From positions 1-40,730 of the forward strand of contig QHZB01000250.1 of assembly GCA_003224525.1 (NCBI GenBank): a DNA stretch of 40,730 bases, read 5' to 3'. Below the pieces are notes generated by a model. The model made no database searches. It saw nothing but the letters and a program-made list of their open reading frames with translations, and had not been told where the DNA came from. Both the position numbers and the translations under genes were made by a program. This stretch comes from Acidobacteriota bacterium (GTDB lineage Bacteria > Acidobacteriota > Terriglobia > Acidiferrales > UBA7541). Of this stretch, positions 16,640 to 23,831 are shown piece after piece. Each line of letters begins with the position of its first letter. The first letter of the stretch is position 1.

Positions 16640-17080
16640 CTACACGCGGGAGCAATGAGGAGCGACCAATTTGTTCAGGATGGGCTGCACATCGATTTCA
16701 GGTAGGAGGTCATTCTGCATGTAAGCCGTAACCTCTGGCGTAAAAATCCGGTGGGACCAACTCGCCTTGCTGGACCTTTTCCGCCAATGCGGGTCGTCCC
16801 AATACTCTACCGTCCAACGAAAGGGATTCCCATCCTTGCTACAGACCTTCAATCGACAGTGATTGGTAAGCCCGAGGAAAAAGCACCCCAGCGCTTCCTC
16901 CAACGAGTAAAAGTCTTCGTGCCAGCGGCCATAAGTCACGCTGTAATGGTTCTCCCAAATCTGTTCGATGACGACTTCGAATCCATCAGGAGTGGCCGGA
17001 AGGACACGAACAAGGTCCTTTCCCAGCTCATACTGTGCCAAAGGGCATTTCTCTAAGACTTTGAGGATTTCGCCGACCAT
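16640..17080 (-). CDS. hypothetical protein with Trp/Tyr-rich core
   Basis: A 146-residue soluble protein. The ATG at 17080 has GGAG seven bases upstream and is preferred over the longer frame to 17116. The composition is protein-like, with conserved-looking blocks FEVVIEQIWENHYSVTYGRW, HEDFYSLEEALGCFFLGL and WTVEYWDDPHW, followed by a Lys/Ser-rich and a C-terminal helical part. There is no signal peptide or membrane helix. I do not recognise the family. It stands alone in an otherwise gene-poor stretch, so it may be part of the accessory island. Confidence 0.55.
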   Translation of the reverse strand: MVGEILKVLEKCPLAQYELGKDLVRVLPATPDGFEVVIEQIWENHYSVTYGRWHEDFYSLEEALGCFFLGLTNHCRLKVCSKDGNPFRWTVEYWDDPHWRKRSSKASWSHRIFTPEVTAYMQNDLLPEIDVQPILNKLVAPHCSRV

Positions 17081-17627
17081 GAGGGGCTCCAGTGCTGCTG
17101 CTCGCGGGATTCCCAATTCACCGCATCACAGCAGGAGAGGTTCTGGGGTTCTTGAGTGAAAAAATAGCGCGCCTTCCGAACCGTAACAAGAGCGCCAGAG
17201 GTTCCACGAACGTGGTGCTTATTACCTAGCACGACACATTTTGGGGGCCACAAGTTGAGTCTTCGCAACTCGAAGAAGCAAACTTTCGGTCCCGCAACGG
17301 CATCGAGCGGAGGGGGGCTGACCGGCGGCTGACCGAGGGCGAACTACAAACCGAGTTTCCGCAGTCGCCCGACCCCATGAGTATCTGCGAGGGACAAGAA
17401 ATCGAGGGCGCATCAGCCTTTAAGCAACTGAGTTGGAAGGTCTTACATCCCCCCGTTCAATCTCGCCTGAAACCAAGTGCTTTCGTTCAAGTTGTCAATT
17501 GAATTCTCATCGCATCCCTGTGCAAATCTGTGGGAGGCTATGCAAAATAAACGGAAAAGGCCGGAAGTCTTTCGGCCATGCCAAGCCGTAGTGCCGGGTG
17601 GGCGACGCAGCATAGTAATCTCGATGA
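17081..17627. other. 547-base stretch without a recognisable gene
   Basis: This lies between the hypothetical gene and the truncated DUF72 gene, whose missing N-terminal part would be expected here. No frame in this stretch resembles it; only short, irregular frames are present on both strands. It probably consists of rearranged or decayed sequence. Confidence 0.45.
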
Positions 17628-18077
17628 ATGCGGCGAAGCGGCCCACTCGCTGTGCTCACACCCTTCCTGAAGAAGCTTCCTACCGATCACAAATTTGTAA
17701 TCGAGATTCGAAGCAAGACCTGGCTCGATGCCAGATTCGCGGACGTGCTCCGGGAATACAACGTCGCTTTGGCACTGACTGACACGTCGTTTGTGCCTCG
17801 ACCCTGGGAAATGAAGGAGAAGTTTGGCCTGATTACGGCGGACTTCGCTTATGTCCGCTGGTTGGGCGACCGTAAGAAGATCGGGAAGCAGACAACGACG
17901 TGGGACAAGACGATTATTGACCGTGAGATCGATTTGAAAAATTGGGTAGAGTTGTTTAGGCGTCTTGTGACTGACAAGGACGTCCGAGAAATCCTCGCCT
18001 TTATGAACAACCACTATTCAGACCACGCTCCAGCCGGGGTAAAATTATTCTTGGATTTGTGGAACAAGAAAAAGTAG
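17628..18077 (+). pseudogene. DUF72 (YecE-like) protein, N-terminally truncated remnant
   Basis: 149 residues match the C-terminal half of DUF72/YecE proteins as I know them: FLKKLPTDHKFVIEIRSKTW, LALTDTSFVPRPWEMKEKFG, ADFAYVRWLGDRK and FMNNHYSDHAPAGVKLFLDLW. Full-length members are about 240-290 residues with a TIM-barrel fold, so roughly the first 100-110 residues are missing. A stop codon stands in frame at 17625-17627 directly before the ATG, and no Shine-Dalgarno sequence precedes it. It is therefore most likely a non-functional gene fragment. It lies in the decaying region upstream of tRNA-Gln. Confidence 0.72.
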
Positions 18078-18101
18078 ACTGAGGTTCACACGACGAGAGG
18101 A

Positions 18102-18278
18102 ATGGCAAATGGAACGCCCAAAGGGGACCCCACGTACAGCAGGATATATACCCAACTCGCCAGAGACACTGCGGAAATAGGTATCACACGGGATGAGCTT
18201 CCAGAGGCCGCCAAAATTTGCGGTCACCTAAGCACCTTCGAACGCTTAGAACATCTTATGAAGAAAGCTGTCCGTTGA
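18102..18278 (+). CDS. possible small protein of 58 residues, hypothetical
   Basis: The frame starts ATG GCA AAT at 18102 and encodes a mostly helical, charged peptide ending LSTFERLEHLMKKAVR. The composition is protein-like, with balanced Glu/Arg/Lys and one cysteine. A GAGAGG purine run sits only one base before the ATG, too close for good initiation, so the start is uncertain. It lies 24 bases after the DUF72 remnant. I recognise no family, and it may be a fragment. Confidence 0.3.
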   Translation: MANGTPKGDPTYSRIYTQLARDTAEIGITRDELPEAAKICGHLSTFERLEHLMKKAVR

Positions 18279-18501
18279 CTGAGGACGCTTCCTCCTGCAA
18301 TCGTTTCATTCCTCTTCACGCTTACGCTCCTCCATTCGCTCAATCGTTTTCTTTGGTGACTGCTCGCAACTGTCGCAGTGAATCCGTGTCTTTGGTCACA
18401 CGAATCGCTTGAATCAGAACCATTATTGAATTGCGCAGGACGGCCCGATTGGTTTCAGCGGCTTCGCCGGCGAACCATATGTCTGCCACGGTAGCGAAGA
18501 A

Positions 18502-18639
18502 ATGATTCGTCGCTACGCTCATCTTCGTCCTGATTTTATGCGAGATGAACTTGCCAGAGTGTCCGATTTCACTCCTAAAAATGCATCAAAAATCGTTGAG
18601 ATTGCCCCGGTTGCCCCACAATTAGCAGTCGCGGTATGA
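18502..18639 (+). pseudogene. C-terminal remnant of a tyrosine recombinase (phage-type integrase)
   Basis: A 45-residue frame begins MIRRYAHLRPDFMRDELARV. This is the tail of tyrosine recombinases: RYAHL contains the nucleophilic tyrosine (Tyr5 of the fragment) and the following LRPDFMRDEL helix is the usual trans-packing C-terminus. The residues just upstream in the same frame (CHGSEE) may be the last trace of the (L)GH.S motif. The upstream catalytic Arg/HxxR box is absent, so the gene is dead. Its stop lies 25 bases before tRNA-Gln, which is the expected neighbourhood for an element that integrates at a tRNA gene. Confidence 0.7.
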
Positions 18640-18664
18640 TGTAAGTCCAGAGTTTTCATGCTGC

Positions 18665-18738
18665 TGGGAGATCGTCCAACGGTAGGACTCCAGATTCTGG
18701 ATCTGGCTATCTAGGTTCGAATCCTAGTCTCCCAGCCA
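18665..18738 (+). tRNA. tRNA-Gln, anticodon CTG
   Basis: The full cloverleaf is visible: acceptor TGGGAGA pairs with TCTCCCA, D-stem GTCC/GGAC, anticodon stem CCAGA/TCTGG around the loop TTCTGGA (anticodon CTG, codon CAG), T-stem CTAGG/CCTAG with loop TTCGAAT, discriminator G and an encoded CCA (18736-18738). The U1 start is typical of bacterial tRNA-Gln. An integrase remnant upstream and accessory genes downstream suggest this gene has served as an integration target. I found no second copy of its 3' end in the window. Confidence 0.95.
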
Positions 18739-18804
18739 ATCTTTTCTTCTTGGCGCCGCCTCCGACGCCCAGGGCTCGAGGTAACCGAAACCGACAGCCC
18801 TTGG

Positions 18805-18823
18805 GAAGCCTTAGGAAGGCTTC
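18805..18823. repeat. perfect 8-base inverted repeat downstream of tRNA-Gln
   Basis: GAAGCCTT and AAGGCTTC are separated by AGG. A second, imperfect pair (CCCAGGGCT near 18769 and AGCCCTTGGG near 18796) sits just before it. The location 67 bases past the tRNA would suit a transcription terminator, but no T-tract follows. It could also be part of a recombination site. Confidence 0.4.
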
Positions 18824-18913
18824 TGACGTAAGCCGTCGCCCCTCGCAGCTCCTCGCAACTGCCCACGCTGGCTTCCTGTATGAAAAGGTCTCGGCGGCGG
18901 CGATTTCCGCATC

Positions 18914-19153
18914 ATGGACTACATCTGCGATTTGAGTGCGCACGAACGCGATGAAGTTGAAGCAGAGACGGCAGGATCGAAGACTCTGCTGTACTTGGTC
19001 GGTCACTACGAGGCGGCGGCTTCGATTCCAATCGGTGCGACCCTGGCTTATTTAGAACGCGAACACGAATTGCTGCCGCCCATCTTCCAAATAAGGGGTA
19101 TCTGTTATAATGATACCCAGCATGGACATATACGACCTTCTCGTCTGGTTTGA
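18914..19153 (+). CDS. possible small protein overlapping the nucleotidyltransferase promoter, hypothetical
   Basis: A 79-residue frame whose first 58 residues look protein-like (DYICDLSAHERDEVEAETAG, TLLYLVGHYEAAASIPIG, TLAYLEREHELLPP). The frame is open upstream to about 18878, so an earlier non-ATG start or a truncated gene is possible. No Shine-Dalgarno sequence is visible. Its last residues run through the promoter-operator of the next gene, which weakens the case. The family is not recognised. It may be a fragment of a gene linked to the toxin-antitoxin pair downstream. Confidence 0.33.
   Translation: MDYICDLSAHERDEVEAETAGSKTLLYLVGHYEAAASIPIGATLAYLEREHELLPPIFQIRGICYNDTQHGHIRPSRLV
19096..19118 (+). 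promoter_or_regulatory. extended -10 promoter inside a perfect palindrome (putative autoregulatory operator)
   Basis: GGGTATC (19096-19102) and GATACCC (19112-19118) are perfect 7-base inverted arms around TGTTATAAT. The centre contains TATAAT (19106-19111) preceded by TG at the extended -10 position. No good -35 is present, as usual for extended -10 promoters. Transcription would begin near 19118, only about four bases before the ATG at 19122, giving an almost leaderless message. A protein bound to the palindrome would block the promoter, which is how many toxin-antitoxin operons are autoregulated. Confidence 0.6.
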
Positions 19154-19661
19154 CCAGTATTTGGCTAAGCGCCATCTTCAATTTGAGGCTGTGGCCATCG
19201 GTGGGGCGGCGCTTAACTTACTGGGCGTTGTGTCTCGGTTGACCATGGATTGCGACATTCTATATCCCGAAATTCCTAGGGACATCGCGGAAGCCGCGCG
19301 TGCTTTTGCGGCCGAGGTTCGCGACAGAGGCGATACGTTACAGGAGGATTGGTTGAACAACGGGCCGGCTTCACTTGCAAACCAGCTTCTGCCCCAATGG
19401 CAAGAACGCCTGCAAGCATTGTTTTCGGGTAACGCCATTCGTCTCCGCTCTCTTGGTCGTGTGGATCTCCTCTGCGCCAAACTATTCGCCTTATGCGATC
19501 GAGGCATTGATTTAGGAGACTGCATAGCACTCGCACCGACAACCGATTAACTCGCAAACGTGCTTTCATGGCTGGAGGTTCAGGACGCCAATCCCGACTG
19601 GCCAGCCCACGTTCGGGCAACACTTGCGGATCTTGGAAGGAGGCTTGGTCATGGGATTTAG
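19122..19661 (+). pseudogene. nucleotidyltransferase-like protein (AbiEii/DUF6036 type) interrupted by one in-frame TAA
   Basis: The frame starts MDIYDLLVWFDQYLAKRH and contains AIGGAALNLLGVVSRLTMDCDIL, the GG...D.D nucleotidyltransferase core typical of this toxin/antitoxin-associated family. It then runs through LFALCDRGIDLGDCIALAPTTD to a TAA at 19548-19550. Reading on in the same frame gives a natural-looking C-terminus (WLEVQDANPDWPAHVRATLA, then LGRRLGHGI) up to a TAG at 19659-19661. A single GAA-to-TAA change would explain the stop, so about 36 residues are lost. The intact frame would overlap the next start by 11 bases, the usual coupled arrangement. The upstream ATG at 19110 lies inside the -10 box and is unlikely to be used. 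Confidence 0.72.
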
Positions 19662-20370
19662 CAGGACTCTCGTCCCCACTCAAAGCCCGCAAGCCGATAT
19701 GCTTACCTCGTGCATGGCAGGTATCGGCATGAACTTTACAGCAGTCCCGTCGGCCGACCCGAATATCGAGGATACCATTCTGTTTGCCAGTGTTGAAGGA
19801 GTGGAAAACTATGACCTGCGGGTGCTAGCAGTGTTGGTTACATGGTTTGGCATACATGCACCCTGGGTTAATGCTGATCGACTCACGAAAATCGTCGAAG
19901 CTCAAAGCTCTTCTCGGCTTCGTGCATTCTGGTCCGCGTTGGCGAGTTGGCACAAGAAAGACCGACGGTTCGCCCGCCTCGCCAGGTTGTATGTCGGACA
20001 ACGCCAGAACTTGATCGAGACGGGAACAAATTTTCAGGTTAGACGTCACGGCGAAGACCCGCGTTTTGAAGGAAGCCCAATCCGTGTCGCTGCGAATGTT
20101 CTTCGCGATCGAACCAGCAATGTTCTGCAACCGGCAGACTTAGCGCGGCATCACAATTCCTATCGCTATCGAGTGATGATGGGCCCAAGCTTCCGTGCGG
20201 ATATGTGGGCTGCACTTGAAAGGGACCCGACACTCTCAGCAGCGGAGCTGGCCCGCAGAACTTATGGATCCTTCGCTACAGCTTGGCACGTAAAGCGTGA
20301 GTTCAGATTGCTGTCACCCGCTTCGCAGCACCCCAAAACGCTGCGACCCAAGCCGGCAAAATCTGCCTAG
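19651..20370 (+). CDS. partner protein of the nucleotidyltransferase, hypothetical with C-terminal HTH-like segment
   Basis: A 239-residue protein. The ATG at 19651 is chosen because GGAAGGAGG lies seven bases upstream; the longer frame to 19624 ignores this. The N-terminal half is helical and hydrophobic in places (NYDLRVLAVLVTWFGIHAPW, residues about 50-70). The C-terminal part contains TLSAAELARRTYGSFATAWH (about 200-220), which looks like a helix-turn-helix. The start overlaps the ancestral end of the nucleotidyltransferase, so the two formed an operon resembling AbiE-type toxin-antitoxin pairs in which one partner binds DNA. It may bind the palindrome at 19096-19118. The assignment is by context only. 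Confidence 0.62.
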   Translation: MGFSRTLVPTQSPQADMLTSCMAGIGMNFTAVPSADPNIEDTILFASVEGVENYDLRVLAVLVTWFGIHAPWVNADRLTKIVEAQSSSRLRAFWSALASWHKKDRRFARLARLYVGQRQNLIETGTNFQVRRHGEDPRFEGSPIRVAANVLRDRTSNVLQPADLARHHNSYRYRVMMGPSFRADMWAALERDPTLSAAELARRTYGSFATAWHVKREFRLLSPASQHPKTLRPKPAKSA

Positions 20371-20645
20371 GAACTCGCTAGAGACGCCAGAGGGTCCTTT
20401 TCCTTCCGATCAACGAGTACCATGACTGACAAGAGACTGCCATTCCACGACCCGAGCGAGTCCGCCGAGCTCCCGCAGGTCGGCTGCCGACGATGTTCAA
20501 GTGTCGGTTCGGTTCCGATAGACCGCTCCATCTTTGCCAGCGGGGATTCTATTCCTTGTTAAGAATGAGGTCCACAACACGGAAATCGACTTATGCCTGA
20601 CTATCGGGCATGTGGATATTCAGACACTTCTGATGGGAGGTAAAC
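20371..20645. other. intergenic region before the AbrB/PIN pair
   Basis: 275 bases without a gene. A 5-base inverted repeat ATGCC...GGCAT (20593-20597 and 20607-20611, 9-base spacer) sits about 35 bases before the AbrB-like start and could be an operator, but such a short repeat is weak evidence. No clear -10/-35 pair was found. Confidence 0.3.
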
Positions 20646-20930
20646 ATGGAATCGGCGAAGGTGGGGAAGCGGGGCGCAATCGTGGTCCCCGCCAAATTGC
20701 GAAGGCGGTTCGGCATTGAAGAGGGTACTCTCGTTACCGCGGAGGAACGAGAAGACGGCATTCTGATTCGCCCCGCCGTCGTGGTCCCGATTGAAAGGTA
20801 CACTCCCGAGCGTAAGGCGGAATTTCTTCTCTCCAATGCGACCACTCGTGCGGATTACCGCAAAGCACGAAAAGAAGTCCAGAAGCTAGGCATGGACCCG
20901 GATTCGATTCCACATCGACGGCCTGCATAG
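20646..20930 (+). CDS. AbrB/MazE-type (SpoVT-AbrB) antitoxin of a VapBC-like pair
   Basis: A 94-residue protein. The N-terminal 45 residues (KVGKRGAIVVPAKLRRRFGI, then EEGTLVTAEEREDGILIRPA) form a swapped-hairpin AbrB DNA-binding domain. The C-terminal part (ERKAEFLLSNATTRADYRKA and onward) is a flexible toxin-binding tail. GGGAGG lies five bases before the ATG. The TAG stop is directly followed by the ATG of the PIN-domain gene. It should neutralise that toxin and repress the operon by binding upstream DNA, as is known for VapB and MazE antitoxins. Confidence 0.88.
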   Translation: MESAKVGKRGAIVVPAKLRRRFGIEEGTLVTAEEREDGILIRPAVVVPIERYTPERKAEFLLSNATTRADYRKARKEVQKLGMDPDSIPHRRPA

Positions 20931-21326
20931 ATGGACCGCCTGTTCCTCGATGCTAATGTTTTATTTTCGGCAGCGTACCGGTCCGATACAGGAATTCTTG
21001 AGCTGTGGAAACTCAGAGAGGTTGTCTTGAGTAGCTCTCGCTACGCGCTGGAAGAAGCGAGAGCTAACCTTAGTAATGAAGTTCAAAGAACGCGGCTAGT
21101 GAGGCTGGAAGGAAAGGTTCGGCTCTTCGATGCGGGCGAGCGCGAACTTCCGCATGGCGTCGCTTTGCCAGAGAAGGACGTACCGATCCTACTGGCGGCC
21201 ATCGAAGCTAATGCCAAACATCTTTTGACTGGGGACATTCGGCACTTCGGATCCTTCTTCGGCAAGAAGGTCGAGGGCATCCTTGTCTTGCCTCCCGGAG
21301 ACTACTTGAGACGGCACGGTAATTAG
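20931..21326 (+). CDS. PIN-domain ribonuclease toxin, VapC-like
   Basis: A 131-residue PIN protein. It opens with DRLFLDANVLFSAAY, in which the first conserved Asp is visible. Glu in YALEEARANL and the pair LPEKDVPILLAA and LLTGDIRHFG supply the remaining acidic metal ligands. The length is normal for VapC toxins. It begins immediately after the antitoxin stop with no spacer, so translation is coupled. The expected activity is Mg-dependent cleavage of RNA, often tRNA; the specific target cannot be read from sequence. Both genes of the pair look intact, in contrast to the damaged toxin-antitoxin genes on either side. Confidence 0.88.
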   Translation: MDRLFLDANVLFSAAYRSDTGILELWKLREVVLSSSRYALEEARANLSNEVQRTRLVRLEGKVRLFDAGERELPHGVALPEKDVPILLAAIEANAKHLLTGDIRHFGSFFGKKVEGILVLPPGDYLRRHGN

Positions 21327-21418
21327 ACGCGTGAAGAGTAGGGGGCTTCTACGAAACCTGAGGTCCCTCGATTTAGAAAGGATGCTCTACCAGGGTCGCG
21401 TTCGTTGGGACAGCGGTA

Positions 21419-21559
21419 ATGTTGTTCCACGGATTTGTCAGAAAGCACCTGACTTTGGCTGAACTCGAGGACGCAGTTGACGAGTTGAGTAAGACAATCT
21501 GGCTTGCTCGGGCCGTTGTTGCTGAAGTGTTTAAGAAGGCTCGGGAGGCTGAGCGATGA
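21419..21559 (+). CDS. small 46-residue helical protein upstream of the UPF0175 gene
   Basis: The frame reads MLFHGFVRKHLTLAELEDAV and ends with a basic VFKKAREAER. It is predicted to be mostly helical. The TGA stop overlaps the following ATG in the ATGA form, which is strong evidence that the two frames were translated together. No good Shine-Dalgarno sequence precedes the ATG, so a different start or a truncation is possible. The family is not recognised; the position suggests a partner of the antitoxin-like gene. Confidence 0.45.
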   Translation: MLFHGFVRKHLTLAELEDAVDELSKTIWLARAVVAEVFKKAREAER

Positions 21560-21878
21560 AAAAGGAACAGATAGTGGGTACGAGGCTGCCTGACACAGTT
21601 GTTCGGGATCTTGAAGCCATAGAGGAAGTCGAGCAATCCGATCGCTCGACGACTGTAAGAAAAACTTCTGTCTCGGGCGATACAGGACCTGGAAGCTGGA
21701 CCACTATTCGCGGCTGTATGGCAACGGCAAGCTCACACTTGCACGTGCCGCCCGTGAGGCGGGAGTCTCACTCTGGGAAATGATGGATTACGTGAAAACC
21801 AAGAAGATCACTGCACAGTACGATCTCGAGGACCTTCAGCGAGACCTGAAAACTGTCGCCGCACGTGAAAGGCGGTAG
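21556..21878 (+). pseudogene. ribbon-helix-helix/UPF0175 antitoxin-like gene with two frameshifts
   Basis: The frame starts MKKEQIVGTRLPDTVVRDLE, a ribbon-helix-helix-like segment, and runs normally to TTVRK near 21663. An extra A in the run AAAAA (around 21660-21664) shifts the frame, so that LLSRAIQD appears in the next frame. An extra C near 21690 shifts again, after which WKLDHYSRLYGNGKLTLARA, AREAGVSLWEMMDYV and YDLEDLQRDL follow to a TAG at 21876-21878. The second half is a typical UPF0175 helix-turn-helix. Both errors are single-base insertions; sequencing error is possible, but the neighbourhood is full of damaged genes. An intact protein would have about 105 residues. Confidence 0.72.
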
Positions 21879-21960
21879 TTGACCTAGTCTTGTGGCCCGA
21901 GATGCGCATGGCAAGGTAGTCGGACGGTCGCGAAGTACCTGCGAAGCGCGTATGAAATCT

Positions 21961-22317
21961 TCAGTGACTGATCGAGTAGCCGTAGGCGCGAATGGTTTCC
22001 ATGGCCTCACTCCGGCTCCCGGCGTCCACCTGTTTTAATATTCGATGGATGTGATTCCTCACCGTAAACTCAGAAAGATTCAACTGAGAAGCGATTTCCT
22101 TATTTGTTAAACTTTTGGCGACGAGAGCCATCAGTTGCTGCTGACGCAACGTCAGATCAGGTCTTCGGGCAGATCGCTTCACCGGGATCTCGTCCACCAT
22201 GTGGGCAACAAAGAGGAAAAGGGTGGAGCAGAGTTGAGGCTTTTCCCCGGTAGACAGCGCGGCAACTGTAAGTCTGGCCGGTCGTTCAATCCGAGCCGCA
22301 ACTATCGAACACAACAA
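21961..22317 (-). pseudogene. truncated LuxR-type regulator (HTH domain only)
   Basis: 118 residues at most, of which the last 93 match the C-terminal half of the intact regulator at 35414-36094: PQLCSTLF, then PDLTLRQQQLMALVAKSLTN, KEIASQLNLSEFTVRNHIHR and ILKQVDAGSRSEAMETIRAYGY. The receiver domain is missing; only a TTG start (22317) without Shine-Dalgarno sequence is available. A fragment LKVVVFDSCGSD in another frame just upstream may be the remains of the receiver. The DNA-binding domain is intact, so a stand-alone regulator is possible, but truncation is the simpler reading. It ends at the left side of the RiPP-like cluster. Confidence 0.65.
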
Positions 22318-22451
22318 CTTTCAGCGTCGGGCGGCCGAAGAGTTCAGAAGCAATATCCGGGAATGACTTCGGGCGGTTTTGGTAGCCATCGACGCCGCCT
22401 AATTTCAAATACCAGGACCGATCAGAGTGAATTTGTGGGAAAAGAGCGAAT

Positions 22452-23831
22452 TCACCCAGTCCGTATTTGGCGCTCATGGTTTCCTGCGTCCTCCGAAGGA
22501 GCTCGGGAGGTACTCTCCGCCAAGGAGTTCTGGTGCGCGCACGAAGTCTCTTGGTCGATCTGCTCGAACAAAATATTCGACGAGCGCAAGCGTGCGGCAT
22601 TCTGGCGAATAGTGCGAAGATTCAGGCGGCCACTCTTCCACGCATAAAAATACCGCGGAATCTTGCTCCTGAGAGCAGCAGTCAGGAGCCGCAGGGAAAG
22701 CCGGGCGCGACGAAATAGGCCGGCAACGCCCGGCTTCGATCCAAGTTCCGCATGCCTCAGAAGGGGTATGTAATTTACAAACGCGCGCGCACGGCTCCGC
22801 CAGGACCCTTCCGCCAGGAGACTCGGCAAAAATCCCGGGGTGACAGACTGCCCGCATTGTGCGGACCAAATCTGTTCTTCTGCCACAGGCTGCAACAGCA
22901 GTAGATCACGAGGGCGCGGGAGGGCTTGGAAGAAACTGTCCGGTACGGGCGCGCCCACCAAGTCGCGCGCGAGCTCCAAAGTAAGGTACATCCAGGTGGC
23001 ACATCCACACCGCATCGACCGCTCGGCGATGCCTGCCCAATTCCAATCTGTGCGCGAATCGAGCAGCAACTTCAGGTCAACTAGGGGAAGCAGACCCTTA
23101 TTGAACCGGTGCCAGCTGGACTGGTGCAGACACAAGTGAAAGAGGAAGTCTTCCGGACAAAGTGTCCGCACTGTTAGCCCCTTGAGATCGACAAGGATAG
23201 ACCGGGACCAATATTCTTCGATCGACATCGGAAATAGTGGTTCGCTGCATTCCAGCTGGCTGTGGACTTCTACCAGCACAGGAGAGGCGCGAAGCCGGAG
23301 CGGAGGAGCAAATTCCTTAACCTGGCTCAAACATCGATTAGGATCCCGGTGCATGGTGAGCACGTCTTCCGGATACTCGTATCCAAGGGTCTGCAGGATC
23401 AACACGGCCTCTGCTCTCTTGCCCGGCGGTACCAACAGGTCCAGATCTGCCATCGGTCGCAAGGACGGGTCGGGATAAGTGGTGTACGCCATGACCACTC
23501 CCTTGAGCGCGAGCGCCGGGATGCCACTCTGCTGCAGGGCTTCGAAAGTCTTTCTCAATTCCTGGCGTAGGAGGAGATTGTGAACTGCCGTGAGACGCCT
23601 GGCCTTGAAAAGCCGTTCCCATTCCGGCGACGCTTCGAGAAAACTGAGGTAAGGCTCTAAACCAAAGGCCACGCAGGGATAGAGATCCCCGGAAGTAGTG
23701 TTGAGAAAATTTGGCCAATTCACTTGGCGCAGCAGCAACACCATCGCTCGATTGTCCAGCGCCTCCGTCTGACGGCCAAGCAAGGCCAGGAGAAGTTTCC
23801 TCTCGGCGCCGCGCTGCTCTTCCATATTCAT
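22452..23831 (-). CDS. nucleotidyltransferase family protein (NTP_transf_5 type) of the RiPP-like cluster
   Basis: A 459-residue protein. The core motif ALKGVVMAYTTYPDPSLRP followed by MADLDLLVP (residues 107-134) is the signature of the uncharacterised nucleotidyltransferase family PF14907: KG, an Arg, and the DxD pair Asp129/Asp131. The C-terminal half is helical with HLCLHQSSWHR and DLKLLLDS. Members often sit beside PqqD, HprK-like kinase and asparagine-synthase genes in lasso-type clusters, where they may nucleotidylate or otherwise modify the peptide. Its ATG overlaps the stop of the peptidase gene (ATGA form). It is the last gene of the minus-strand arm. Confidence 0.82.
   Translation of the reverse strand: MNMEEQRGAERKLLLALLGRQTEALDNRAMVLLLRQVNWPNFLNTTSGDLYPCVAFGLEPYLSFLEASPEWERLFKARRLTAVHNLLLRQELRKTFEALQQSGIPALALKGVVMAYTTYPDPSLRPMADLDLLVPPGKRAEAVLILQTLGYEYPEDVLTMHRDPNRCLSQVKEFAPPLRLRASPVLVEVHSQLECSEPLFPMSIEEYWSRSILVDLKGLTVRTLCPEDFLFHLCLHQSSWHRFNKGLLPLVDLKLLLDSRTDWNWAGIAERSMRCGCATWMYLTLELARDLVGAPVPDSFFQALPRPRDLLLLQPVAEEQIWSAQCGQSVTPGFLPSLLAEGSWRSRARAFVNYIPLLRHAELGSKPGVAGLFRRARLSLRLLTAALRSKIPRYFYAWKSGRLNLRTIRQNAARLRSSNILFEQIDQETSCAHQNSLAESTSRAPSEDAGNHERQIRTG

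Noticed and set aside
16179-16655. 158-residue minus-strand frame
   Set aside because: Irregular composition, no Shine-Dalgarno sequence, overlaps the better-supported gene at 16640-17080, and resembles no family.
18665-18738. Second tRNA 3'-end copy as attachment-site boundary
   Set aside because: I looked for another copy of the T-arm/acceptor sequence downstream and did not find one in this window.
22286-22477. Minus-strand frame of 63 residues starting MSAKYGLGEF with AGGA upstream, overlapping the nucleotidyltransferase end
   Set aside because: The start site is good, but the sequence resembles no family and its end runs into the LuxR remnant in another frame. It may be part of the decayed receiver domain, so it was not annotated as a gene.
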